From positions 143,480,677 to 143,522,289 of the forward strand of contig JBOZIK010000001.1 in assembly GCA_051453625.1 (NCBI GenBank): 41,613 bases of DNA, read 5' to 3'. The stretch comes from Welwitschia mirabilis (taxonomy: Eukaryota; Gnetophyta; Gnetopsida; Welwitschiales). Every line of letters begins with the position of its first letter. The first letter of the stretch is position 1. The notes beneath the pieces are model-generated. The model had not been told where the DNA came from. It did no database searches and was given only the letters and a program-made list of their open reading frames with translations. Shown piece after piece: positions 9,314-19,149 of this stretch. The translations under genes and the position numbers were made by a program.

Positions 9314-9463
9314 TTGCTGAAACTGCTGTTGCAACCTAAGAAAATGCTGCCTATGAACATGCGCCTGCTGTTGTTGGTGCTGAAGGAGCAGCTGTTGCTG
9401 TTGTTGTTGGTAAGCCAGTGCATTGGCCTCTTCCATTCTCCTTTTCAATTCGTCGTTGTTCAT
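9021..9463 (-). CDS. first coding exon of a GLTSCR1-domain protein (BRIP1/BRIP2-like SWI/SNF subunit)
   Basis: The minus-strand ATG at 9463 follows CAAACAAA, a good plant start context. The exon encodes 147 full codons. Residues 1-18 are MNNDELKRRMEEANALAY. Q/L/H-rich sequence follows, with an uninterrupted run of 17 Gln at about 49-65 and shorter Gln runs at 83-88 and 100-105. From about residue 115 the sequence reads NIPPDWEMAQQDAWKVCHPD, then IKRPFSSLEDACER. That is the start of the conserved GLTSCR1 domain (human BICRA/BICRAL, Arabidopsis BRIP1 and BRIP2), which is normally followed by LLPYHV. The frame leaves the homology exactly at AAAG|GTCAGT (9021|9020), a strong splice donor in phase 2. 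In Arabidopsis the BRIP proteins are core subunits of BRM-type SWI/SNF chromatin remodellers in the nucleus. Later exons were not found. There is no stop or frameshift in the exon, unlike all surrounding sequence, so it is probably under selection. A recently truncated copy is the alternative. Confidence 0.85.
9268..9319 (-). repeat. CAG/CAA trinucleotide tract encoding polyglutamine
   Basis: This tract of about 52 bases is made of CAG with a few CAA on the coding strand and encodes Gln 49-65 of the GLTSCR-domain protein. The longest pure CAG run is about eight units, and CAA interruptions are present. It is probably length-polymorphic. On the + strand it gives a spurious poly-Leu frame. Confidence 0.9.
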
Positions 9464-10020
9464 TTTGTTTGGGACTCCGGACTCAGGTGAGATGAGGTGG
9501 ATGCGTGCGAGTGATGGGTACCCACTAACTGTTCTCCCTTTTTCTCGGGAGAAGGGACAAATTCGGAATCTTTGGGTGGAGAGCTTTCCGTGTCATGGCA
9601 GAACCGTGATTACAGAGGGGTTGTATTGTATTATAGATTCAGGAAACTGGGCTGCTCTGGGTCCAAGATATATTTCATCCAAGAAAGCAGGAATTAAAAG
9701 ATTTAAAGAACACCGTTCGCTTTAGAAAAGAACTTTTACAGGCTTCAGAGGATCCGCAGGCTGCGGAGCGAGGACAGGGCTAGATAGCGCCTTTGGCTTT
9801 TGCTTACAATTCTCGCAGAAAATTCCAGAAAAGTGAAGCGAAGGACAATGCTGCGTAGGCAAGGCGGTACTTCCGAGCGCTCTGGCTTTGATTTTGGAGA
9901 GGAAGCGGCGAAGATATCGTGAGGCACATAGTAAAACTCACCAGGATATTATAGGGATCGATAAATTTTCTTGCGTGCTTTCCTCCTCCTTTTCAGCCTA
10001 AAGACGGATCGAGCAATGCC
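9464..10020 (-). promoter_or_regulatory. 5' UTR and promoter region of the GLTSCR-domain gene, CpG-rich
   Basis: This is the only stretch, with the exon, that is clearly richer in G+C and in CpG than its surroundings, for example at 9745-9930 and 9960-10010. Sequence quality changes sharply to very AT-rich at about 10,050. No transposon is recognised in it. A CCTATAATATCC element near 9945 could be a TATA box for minus-strand transcription. GTAAGC near 9800 (minus strand) could be the donor of a 5' UTR intron. Neither is proven. The transcription start cannot be fixed from sequence alone. Confidence 0.5.
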
Positions 10021-11265
10021 ACAGGAAGTATGAACCGACACAGCAAATACTTCTTTACTATATTTTTTTTAAATATTTTTTGATTTTATGATAAAAAGAT
10101 AATAGTTTATTGGTATTAATCAAATACCAATATAGTGTCCTTAAAAGAACACTTTTTATTTAAGAGGTTATGGATATGATTTTTAGTTAATAAGTAAAGT
10201 TTTAATTTTAAAATTACATAGTTTTAATTCTTAAAAATTTTTATTATTTTTATTAAAAATATATTATTTTAAAATATTTAAAGATCTTATGGTGTAAGGC
10301 CATTATCTTATAATTTCACGTAGTTGCAATTTTTACATTAATTTTGTTGTTTTGCCACAAAATCCTTTTTTCATGAGACTTTGATAAATAATGATTAAGC
10401 ATCAAGCTTATTCACGATAATGAGATGAAGCAATTTTGTATAATGCCTTCATAGCATAATGATGGCACTTTTGGAGTTTGTTTATAATTAAGAAGGACAA
10501 GGAACTTGGATGTATAAAATTAAATTTTACATTAATGAACCCATTATACTAGACATTATTAGATGTGATGCTAAGGTTTATGAAATTAGAAGAGGAGGTA
10601 GGTTCAGACTAAACTACACCTCTACTTCCTCCTCTCTATAGTAGATCGCTTTAGAATTAATTTACGTTGGTTTTTGAATGATTCATTAAGACATGTAATG
10701 CTATAGGATAAAATTCATCATGAGGGTTTAATATGGCTCCTATTCTAAAGAGCCACTTAAAAAGAAGTCTATATTCAAATTAAGAATTTTTTTCCCAAAA
10801 AAGGAAGAATGAGAAAGAAAGAAAAAATTACTTTTGGATCAACTATCATCTAGTAACAATGACACACAAGATGACAAAGGCAAAAATGTGATAAACAAGT
10901 AGAGAAATGATGCAGCATCTAATCATTATAGCACCAAGCTACTATAAGTTAAAACCATGCACAACATACAGCCAAAGTTGGAGATACCATGAGACACTCT
11001 TCTCTATATCTTATTCTCATCTTGATGTATCAATTAACTAAAATTATCAAGAGGGTCATAGAAAAATTAATGTAATTGTATGGAAAGAACCCTAAGATGC
11101 CTCAAACTATGAAGCAAGGAAAGCCTCCCAAAGCCAAAATATGCTTTTTGATTATTTATGATGTTGGTCACTATTTAGATGTAATTCTTTTACATATTCA
11201 AGTTTTTGCTCGCCCTATCGCCCCTGACCCCCACCTAATTTTATGTATACATAAAACAAGTAACA
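10021..11265. other. no gene recognised
   Basis: Very AT-rich sequence with stops in all frames. The short frame at 11076-11330 has no family resemblance and runs into the repeat unit that begins near 11,266. No LTR ends, SINE boxes or RT motifs were seen. Confidence 0.5.
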
Positions 11266-11269
11266 GATC

Positions 11270-11347
11270 CAGTACTACAAGGGAGCACTACTCGAATCCT
11301 ATGGAGTTATGTCCATGCACCCCGCCATGAGGATTATTAGAGATTTG
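11270..11347 (-). repeat. partial SINE-related block, copy 1
   Basis: The + strand reads AGTACTACAAGGGAGCACTA, then ATGGAGTTATGTCCATGCAC and CCATGAGGATTATTAGAGAT. It matches the left part of the minus-strand SINE at 23,681-23,878 (TAGTACTACATGGAAGCATA, TATATCCATGCCC, ACGAGGACTATGCAAGATTT). The tRNA-like head with the Pol III boxes is absent here. A second copy lies at 12,177-12,256. Confidence 0.6.
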
Positions 11348-11582
11348 AAATGTCACCTTTTTTTACAAAACATTTATTTGAAAATAGAAAAGTTAAATTT
11401 TAAATTTAAAATGATGCTATGATGTTGGCTGAGTGAAGTCAACTCTCTTGGTTAATAATTTTAAAAATGAAATTAAAAATTAAAACTAAAATCTAGAGAA
11501 AATCCTATGTTATGCTTTTATTACCAAAACAAAATAAAAAAAAATGTTGACTAGGAGTCCTCAATTAGCCAAGGATATATTA

Positions 11583-11738
11583 GTCTTAGACTTAGCATAA
11601 TGATAGTGGATGGGATTCCTATTTCTAAGTTCAAATTCCAATAAGTATGTTTGTGTCATGTAAAACTACATTAAGGGATTACTTTGGTCGTAGTCGATAC
11701 CATGTAGTCATCGTCTTTAACAATTACAATAATTTCTT
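11583..11738 (+). mobile_element. tRNA-derived SINE, copy in unit A
   Basis: An A-box-like TAGCATAATGATAG begins at 11,593 and a near-perfect B box, GTTCAAATTCC, begins at 11,629. The spacing of 36 bases is right for an internal RNA polymerase III promoter. The body continues GTATGTTTGTGTCATGTAAA and CATGTAGTCATCGTCTTTAA, and ends near CAATTACAATAATTTC. The second copy at 12,455 shares the whole body. It lacks the fold of a functional tRNA, so it is a SINE head. The family name is not known to me. Confidence 0.65.
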
Positions 11739-11774
11739 TCATCCCCATGGTCCATTAAGTGCTCTCTTGTTTTT

Positions 11775-11791
11775 TATATATATATATATAT
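11775..11791. repeat. (TA)n microsatellite
   Basis: A short run of about eight TA dinucleotides just 3' of the SINE in unit A. It is absent at the equivalent place in unit B. Confidence 0.9.
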
Positions 11792-12176
11792 TGTTAATAC
11801 TTATTATGTTTTTTTAATAGTATTTAGATGTTCTAATTTTTAAAAATTCATTCTTGCATATGGTCTTAGATTATTAGGAATAACGCAGTATGTATCCTGT
11901 TTATGAATTCTAATGCTATTTGTTCAAGCCTCACTTTATTCTTTGATCTTCAAAGGTTTATTTACTGATGTTATTTATTATTAAACTAGGATGCAGTATT
12001 TATTAGAGGATTAAACATATAATATCACATGATATCTATAAGAGAAACTATGAAGAATGAAATACTTTAATTAACATCTAAGACATCACGAATGAGATCT
12101 TATATACAATTACAACTTTGCATCTAACCTTAACTTTTTAGATGATAATGTGCTATTATTCTAACATATCAAAAAC

Positions 12177-12256
12177 CCTAGCACTACATGCAAGTACTAC
12201 TCAATCCCCATGGAACTATGTCCAAGCTCCCCACCATAAGGATTATGGGGGATTTG
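12177..12256 (-). repeat. partial SINE-related block, copy 2
   Basis: The + strand reads CTAGCACTACATGCAAGTAC, then ATGGAACTATGTCCAAGCTC and CCATAAGGATTATGGGGGAT. It aligns with 11,270-11,347 and with the left half of the SINE at 23,681-23,878. It opens unit B of the tandem duplication. Confidence 0.6.
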
Positions 12257-12454
12257 GAAAGTTACCTTTTTTACCAAAAAGTTTATTTAAAAATTAAAAA
12301 GTTAGATTTAAAATTTAAAATGATGCTACACTATTAGCTAAGAGAAAATAATTCTCTTAGTTAAGAATTTTTAAAATGAAATTGAAATTTAAAAATAAAA
12401 ACTAAATAAAATCTTATGTTATGCTTCTATCTCAAAAAAAGCAAAAAAAAAAAA

Positions 12455-12612
12455 ATGTTAGCTTAGGCTTAGTCTAATAGTAGCAGATGGAATTCTTATT
12501 AGCAACTTCAAATCCCAATATGTATGTTTGTGTCATGTAAAAATATGTTAAGGGATTAGTTCGGCCCTAGCTGAGATTATGTAGTCATCGTTTTCAACAA
12601 TTACAATAACAT
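12455..12612 (+). mobile_element. tRNA-derived SINE, copy in unit B
   Basis: This is the same body as 11,583-11,738 (GTATGTTTGTGTCATGTAAA, GATTATGTAGTCATCGTTTT, CAATTACAATAACATC). The A box is TAGTCTAATAG at 12,470 and the B box is ACTTCAAATCC at 12,505. Both are weakened compared with the first copy. It was very likely duplicated with the surrounding unit and not inserted independently. Confidence 0.6.
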
Positions 12613-13035
12613 CCTTGCCCTCTTAGAATTAACTTAGTGGTCTAGTTTAATAAATATTCTCATGTAAGAAAAATGTCCTAGAAAATATATGATATATTAG
12701 AATGCTAATACTTATGATGTTTTTATAATAGTATTTAGATGTTATAATTCTTAAAAATTCATTCTTACATATATATAGTCTTATACTATTAGGAATAGCA
12801 TAGTATGTTTTTGGTTTGCAAATGCTAATGCTTGATATTTGTGCCAACTAGGATGCAATATTTATTAGAAGATTAAACATATCATATCATATGATATCTA
12901 TGAGAGAAACTATGAAGAATGAAATATTTTTATTAACATCTAGACATCATGAATAAGATCTTGTATATAATTATGGCTTTGCACCTTACTTTAACTTTTT
13001 CTATGATAATGTACTATTATTCTAACATATTACAA

Positions 13036-14719
13036 ACTTAAAAGATGTGCTCAAATAAATAATATGTTTCTTATTTATGTTGAGCATTCATGAAATATAC
13101 GAAGGCATATAAAAATTTGTCATTCCTCATGATCCATAAGTTGAATCTTATTATGCACTTTATTGCCATAGGATTTGAATAGTTAAAACTTTTGATCATG
13201 TTCCATTTTCTTCCAAATCCAATGATTATATTTTTCTTTTATGTAAACAAGTACTAGTTACAAGAGTTATAGTACTTACTATAAGTTATCTACAATGTTT
13301 ATGAGATTAATATTGGTTTATTTTAGTTATGACCTTCCTTTCTTATGCTTTAGACCATGATTTACAATGAAATTAAATCACAAAAATTTAAGTTAATGGC
13401 CTTGGTTCCTAACTTCGTAATGGAAACTTCATTAATAACTTCTTTTTTATGATTAAAAATGATGACCGATTAATCAATAAATTATTAAAACAAGTTAATG
13501 AATATTGTAAATTTCTAGGATCTAGAATAAACTGGCTAAAAGACTTAACTATTACAATCAACATATAAAATATTGATTTCACTAAAGGAATAAAATAACA
13601 TTAAAAAAATTCATTATCTTTCATTTACTAGGGATCCCTTTCTCTTTTGGAGATAATAGTGATTTGTAGATTTGTAGATCTACATTATTATTTAAAAAAA
13701 AAATCTTAATGAGTGGAAGGATAAGAAGCTCAATATTACTAGTAAGGCTTTAATAATTAAGCATATTATGTAGGCAACTCATATTTATTATTTATCTTGA
13801 TAAAATCCCAAAAAAAATCTTATAACAAAATTAATAAAATCTTCTAGCATTTCCTTTCATTTGATAATCGGATCAAAAAAATTTTTCTACAATCATCTAG
13901 GATATTTTCAATTCTAATATGAACAAGGAAGGTTTTACTATAAATCAACGCCATATTTGAAAAATAATTAACTATGTAAGAACTAAACATTCTAGAAGCT
14001 AGCATGATAATGTATTTTTATATTCTATTTTCTTCTTGGGCTACTACAATTATTAGTTTCTTTAGCTGTAAGAAGATTTAAAATTCTTAAATATAATAAA
14101 GTAGTTTTTCACTTATAAGCTATAATGTTTTTTTTAATCTTTAATTTGTAGTCTTAATTCTTAATAGCTTTCATTATGAAGAGGTATAGAATACTCAAGC
14201 AAGATATATCTATTACTTCAATTTGTGGTCCATATTTTCAATGGAGGCAAACTACCTAGTTTAAGATGAGGAATCTTTATGGTTTTATGATAATTATTGA
14301 AAATTGTTTACTTTGGCTGATTAGGCTTTAGAAATTAATCAATTGAAACAATATAAGTGGGTTAATTTACATTAATTTTTATTGTGTCTCTTTTAACCTA
14401 TTTTAATACTTATTTTTATAATACTTGACACCCTACATATGTCTTCTATAGGTCATGTTGGTTCCAACCAAGCTTGGCCAATGATTACATCTAAATTTTA
14501 TCAATACCACAATGTATGTATCCTACATTATCAACTTTCTTAAGTTTCATATGCCAAGCCTCTAGCATTTCAAAGAATAAAAGTTAGAATAATGATTTAG
14601 ATATACAATAAGATTAATCAAAGATAAGTAAGAAAGTTATCATCTTAAGAAATAATGATTTACCATTTTCCTTAACTAAGCTTACATCTTAACCACATTC
14701 AATTTAATTTAACTCAATA
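13036..14719. other. no gene recognised
   Basis: AT-rich sequence with no sustained open frame and no recognised retroelement motif on either strand. The A-rich stretch at 13,689-13,703 is simple sequence. Confidence 0.5.
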
Positions 14720-15837
14720 TGTGTTAGAGCTAGCTATGATAGAGGGGAGGGGTGAACAAGATAGCTAAGGTAAGTTTTGCAATTTAAAAGATTAACAGTA
14801 TGATTACACAAAGCAATCTATCATCCAATTCAATAATAGTGAGATGTACTTTAACTAGACATGAAAATTTAAGAAATTAGAAATGCATGTAATAATTCAT
14901 AATAATATAATTAGCTAGATAATAAAAATAAATAGGCATAAAATAATAAAACAAGCCCATTTTCCTTTATGGTGAGTGCAGCCTCCAACTACACGTCCAA
15001 CAGGAACTTACTGTTGCTCTTTACCAATACAATTGAGATTTTCTAGCAATCTTTAGCCTCAAGAACAAGCAAATTCCCTTGCTTGTTACCATAATTTACT
15101 ATGGAGAGAAGTATGACTGAATTGGAGTATAATCAATAGAGATGAGGATGTAAGTTGTAGTATCTTATCAAATTAACAAAAGGAGTAAATCATTACAATA
15201 GCCAAATTATTTATACATTAATATTTATAGCTATTGTAGGCCACATGAACAAAATGTATGACTATTAAAGCCTTGGAAATGACTAGTTAACTTCCCAAGA
15301 TGAAGTTTCAATGGTTGTCACTAGTCTATAACAATTATTCTTCTGCTAATCACTAGACGGGCTGTCGACCCCTTTGAGGTGGAAGTCGATCCCTTTCCTT
15401 ACATTAATATTTTACAAAGTGAACTAAGCTAGGTGGTCAACCCCTTAACTGGAGTCAGTCGATCACTTTAATTACGGTATGAGTTCATGACCTAACAACT
15501 GACCCCCATGAAGTGCTAGTTAACCCTTAAGTGATTGACCCCCCATTAAGTTTGCTAGTCGACTGCTTGTGATCTTGCATGTTTTTCCTTAATAATTTGC
15601 AGTCAACCCCTTAGAGAATGTTATTTGATCACCTAAGTTATTTTTCCTTACTCAACTATTTTTATGCTCCAACATCTCTTATCTTTTGATGAATCTTCTA
15701 AATGCCACACTTGTAATCTGTCATATGTTTCGTATTTACTCCTAAGGCATCTAGGTTAGCCTACAAATAACTTTATTTCATTAGTGACATTGAATAGTAT
15801 TTGATTCGTCATCAATAGAAAACTTGGAGTTGCAACA
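14720..15837 (-). mobile_element. LTR of a minus-strand copia-type retrotransposon, 3' LTR by position
   Basis: Read on the minus strand the LTR opens TGTTGCAACTCC at 15,837, directly after a polypurine tract, and probably ends CTCTAACACA at 14,720. A TATA box, CTATAAATA, lies at 15,230-15,222. Upstream of it (15,358-15,640) is an array of GTCGACCCC-type motifs. The length of about 1.1 kb suits a SIRE-like LTR. The + strand text GAGGGGAGGGGTGAA at 14,741-14,755 is a block I associate with the inner edge of such LTRs. The internal region to the right is too decayed to show pol. Confidence 0.6.
15358..15640 (-). repeat. array of about 10 GTCGACCCC-type motifs
   Basis: Variants include TGTCGACCCC, AGTCGATCCC, GGTCAACCCC, AACTGACCCCC, GATTGACCCCCC, AGTCGACTGC and AGTCAACCCC, with a spacing of roughly 20-40 bases. 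The core GTCGAC is self-complementary and matches the arrays at 3,040-3,400 and 4,972-5,385. It sits in the U3 part of the minus-strand LTR. Confidence 0.65.
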
Positions 15838-15850
15838 ATCTCCCCCTTTA
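15838..15850 (-). promoter_or_regulatory. polypurine tract of the minus-strand LTR element
   Basis: The minus strand reads TAAAGGGGGAGATTGTTGCA. The purine run AAAGGGGGAGA immediately precedes the LTR start TGTTGCA. This is the typical plus-strand primer of copia elements. Confidence 0.7.
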
Positions 15851-18054
15851 TCATTGATGACAACCAAATCAAAAGTTGTTAAATTTCCCTAAGTTGGTGC
15901 TTTCCCTACATATATGTAGCATCTTGATTTTAATTACCTTAATTAAGTACCATTTTTTAATAGCATTATTGACTAACATGCACAATAAAACCTAGGATTA
16001 ATTCCTACTCAGATCATATGAAAACATTATAAGATTTAAAATAATTAAATGATATAATTACTACTTCATTATAGACCCTTTTAGTTTTCATATAATAATG
16101 ATTTCAAAAGTGTGTCATATATTTATTTCTTACTTTTATTTTCACCACACAAAGTTACCTTATATAAAGTCGATGGAATGTTAAGTTGTTTTATCATATA
16201 CATGAATAAGTTTTAGGATAGTATCTAACCAATATAATTGGAGGTTGCAACTTCTATTAATGGCATTTCAACTTGATATCCAGCCACCTTTCAGATGTGA
16301 GTTAGTTCTACTTTAAGTTCTAAACTATACAAACATGGTTGGTCTCAACTCCATAGGCTTAGACTTCACCTCGATATACCCTCAATACAGGTGACAGGCA
16401 GTACGTGAGGTGGATGCATGCTTACAAGTGACCCCCGCTTCCTTGAAGCATCGCAGGATNNNNNNNNNNNNNNNNNNNNNNNNNNNNNNNNNNGATATTA
16501 AGTCAGAGTAAGTTCATGCATGGGTCGGGTAAGATAGTGGTGACTAAATCCACTTTCAAAAGGGTTTATAAATAAAAGTACAATGCAACCCATCTTGGTG
16601 ATGAAATCCAAGTATGGGGATGAATAATTATTGAAATTATCTTGATTTAGTTAAATGAATACACCATACAAATGTAAGCATACAATTATTGGGATATTTA
16701 GTGGATTGTTTACCTAGTAGAAACAATTATAATCATCATTGGTTTATTTTATGAAAATAATCATAGTAGAACAATAGAGTATAAAATCATCATTTTGATT
16801 TTTTCCCCAAAAAAGGGAAATAATACATTTTCAAGGCATAATAGTAAAGGTAGATAAAAAAAACATCCCTTTACTTTTCTACATTATAATAATTCTTTTT
16901 AAACTAAGGCACATTAGTACATCAAAGTTCTATCATAGAAACATGCTTCATTTATGGAACTAAGCCAACTTTTAAACCCCTTTTATAAATTCTAAGAATC
17001 TATATACAACTAAAATTAATTAAAATGTATATATTTTATTAAAAAGAAACATTAATAAGCTAAGAGATTGGGCTACACAACTCTAGAATTATTAAGTAGA
17101 CAAACTTAATGTTTATTATTTAAATACAAGAATAAGGACCTATATATTAATAAATAGTATATAAAAATTAAAAAAAATTCAGTTTAACTAGAAATTATAA
17201 ATAGTATTTAAAATAATTGGATACTTATATTAAATAATTTTTTATAAATATTACAATTATTTATAATTTTTCTTAGCTTTTAAAAGACATTAAAACTAAA
17301 GATTTCTAATTCATTATTTAAAAATGTAAAAATAAAGTAGACTCACTTGTCTTAAACTATACTCAGCATATTATCCCTAAAGATTAATTATATTATATTT
17401 AAATTATTATAAACACATTTTATAAGGTTAAACTTTGGCTATAAAAACCGCTTAAATTTTGGAGTTGCTAAATTAATATCTTTCACTAAAATGGCCATAA
17501 ATTTTAACCTACTTGAAATTTTTAAATGAGTAAATACTTTGTGAAAATATTATTGAATTATTTACAACTTGGATTACATGGTTCTTACCTAAAACTATTT
17601 CTTAATTCTAAAAACTAATACGTTTTACTTACTGCTTTTTACTTACAATTTTTGAGTTATTTTCATAAAAAATTTTTAAAAATTATTTTACTCTTAGAAA
17701 AATAACTGTTTTAAACTTTTAAATTCTTAATGATTATAAACATACATAAAAAAATTTCATAAAGATTTACTTAGTATTGAATGAGTTATAGCTCTCTTAA
17801 GTTACTTTTGGGAAAAGGTGAACTTTAACTAAACTAAAGAGAACTCATACTAATTTATATAAAAAAATTAATAAACTAACTAAAAATTCATAATAAAAAT
17901 TATTATTCAAAGTATATAAAACATAAATATAAGTAATATAAGATTAACTTACAATGATAATCAATGCATCAAATACCATGAGCATGAGGAATTTCTAAGA
18001 AGGAGTGCCTAGCCTAAATAGATTTTTGAGGATTAAACTCCTTCATCCTAATAA
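15851..18054. other. decayed internal retroelement sequence, no gene recognised; 34-N gap at 16,460-16,493
   Basis: The first part should be the 3' internal region of the minus-strand element, but no pol motif can be read. 16,350-16,560 is less AT-rich (CAGGTGACAGGCAGTACGTG and nearby) and flanks the N gap. It looks like a separate repeat of unknown type. From 16,600 the sequence is extremely AT-rich. Confidence 0.4.
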
Positions 18055-18078
18055 GAACTCTAATGCCAATTTGATGCA
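18055..18078 (-). promoter_or_regulatory. possible LTR-retrotransposon primer-binding site
   Basis: The minus strand reads TGCATCAAATTGGCATTAGA then GTTC. TTGGCATTAGAG resembles the initiator-tRNA-Met complement TTGGTATCAGAGC found after the 5' LTR of many plant elements, with three differences. TGCATCA would be the LTR end. No matching LTR pair was found. Confidence 0.3.
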
Positions 18079-18194
18079 AAAGAATCTATATGCATTTCAA
18101 AAATAAGATAATGCAAAACAACATGGAAAAATAAAAAAATAGTGAACGCCGCCCTGATCACTTAGCCAAAATATCCATTAGACACATTAGAATC

Positions 18195-18366
18195 TAAGCA
18201 TGTTAAGAGATCCTTTAACTCTCTCTCACATCTTAGTCTACACTAATGGGAGGGAAAACATCTATTGTTAGTCCATTAAATAAGCATGTAAAGATATCCC
18301 TTAAATCTCTCCCTCATCTTGGTTTGAGCCACTGGGAGGGATAATATTAATACTACATTGATACTA
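18195..18366 (+). repeat. two tandem units of 86 bases
   Basis: TAAGCATGTTAAGAGATCCT at 18,195 recurs as TAAGCATGTAAAGATATCCC at 18,281. Each is followed by a CTCTCTC(A/C)(C/T)ATCTT block and ACTAATGGGAGGG or CCACTGGGAGGG. The period is 86 bases. It may be part of an LTR or a small minisatellite. Confidence 0.7.
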
Positions 18367-18604
18367 TAATCATATGCATAGGCCTAATGTAAGAAATGAA
18401 GCTAAAATTCTTATGAAAGAAAAACCTACTTAGAGGGAAAAAGATTGATGATCCTTGAAGAATATTGATAGAGTTCTAATATCTAAAATCTTAGGTTCCA
18501 CCTTCCAAACTCCAAAATCCAAGCTTCAAGATCTAAACTCCAATTGCACTCTAAAGAGAATGAGAAAAAAATTTGGTATCATAAACTTACTTGAAGAATA
18601 TTAG

Positions 18605-18683
18605 NNNNNNNNNNNNNNNNNNNNNNNNNNNNNNNNNNNNNNNNNNNNNNNNNNNNNNNNNNNNNNNNNNNNNNNNNNNNNNN
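18605..18683. other. assembly gap, 79 N
   Basis: This is a run of N in AT-rich repeat, 80 bases before the CACTA terminus. Confidence 0.99.
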
Positions 18684-18762
18684 TGAATCATTTTACCCAT
18701 AAGGTATAGAAATATCTTTTACTTGATAACATTGATCAATGACAAGTTGGATAGGCTTATGT

Positions 18763-19065
18763 CACTACTAGAAATGTGGGATTTTAAGGCATATATTTTA
18801 ATTAATGGCTTAAGCAAAGAGCCTTTTAAGGCGTTTATTGAAATAAATGTATTAAACAAAGCTAATAAAAAGCCTTTTATGACGTTTGTTTAAATAGATG
18901 CCTTAAAAAACATTTTTAAATTGTTTTACAGTGTTTATAAAAGAATGTCTTAATAATAAGACATGTATTATATTAAAGGCATTAAAAAACTATGAGCTTT
19001 TAAGGCGTTTAAAAAAGAAATGCCTTAATCTTTTTAATAGCACATCCACTTAATAAAACATTCTT
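18763..19065 (+). mobile_element. CACTA (En/Spm-like) transposon terminus with subterminal repeats
   Basis: The sequence opens CACTACTAGAAATGTGGG, the standard start of plant CACTA elements. It is followed by many direct and inverted copies of a TTTTAAGGCGTTT-type subterminal motif, near 18,785, 18,822, 18,872, 18,905, 18,952, 18,983, 19,005 and 19,018. Such arrays are transposase-binding regions in this superfamily. The matching opposite end (TTTCTAGTAGTG) was not found in the window, so this is either one end of a broken element or a remnant. The right boundary is where the motif stops. It lies immediately downstream of the minus-strand LINE fragment and probably truncates it. Confidence 0.65.
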
Positions 19066-19149
19066 AGCGTGCGACTTCTTCATCAAATGTCAGTTTTGCA
19101 TGAAATCATGCTTTCTCAATAGAGTTTACAAGGAGAAAGGATATGAAGG

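Larger units (their letters stand above)
11266..13035 (+). repeat. direct tandem duplication, two units of about 0.9 kb
   Basis: Unit A (about 11,266-12,166) and unit B (about 12,175-13,035) align over their whole length in the same order. The shared order is a SINE-tail-like block, an AT-rich block with ATTTAAAATGATGCTA, a SINE with A and B boxes, a block ending ATTAGGAATA, then CATATGATATCTAT, GAGAAACTATGAAGAATGAA and CTATTATTCTAACATAT at the end. Unit B lacks about 70 bases present in unit A around 11,915-11,985. Many substitutions separate the units, so the duplication is old. No terminal features identify them as LTRs of one element, and there is no room for an internal region. Confidence 0.8.

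Noticed and set aside
8971-9423. 150-codon minus-strand frame rich in Ser and Asn
   Set aside because: It is a second reading frame of the same CAG-rich exon (AGC/AAC codons). The Gln frame carries the conserved GLTSCR block and the splice donor.
9266-9490. Plus-strand poly-Leu frame
   Set aside because: It is the reverse complement of the CAG/polyglutamine tract in the GLTSCR exon.
11593-11639. Possible tRNA gene (A and B boxes)
   Set aside because: No acceptor-stem pairing or anticodon loop can be formed. A second diverged copy with the same body shows it is a SINE.
14720-18078. Pairing the minus-strand LTR at 14,720-15,837 with the primer-binding site near 18,055
   Set aside because: The sequence that would be the matching 5' LTR end (right of 18,078) does not resemble the end of the 14.7-kb LTR.
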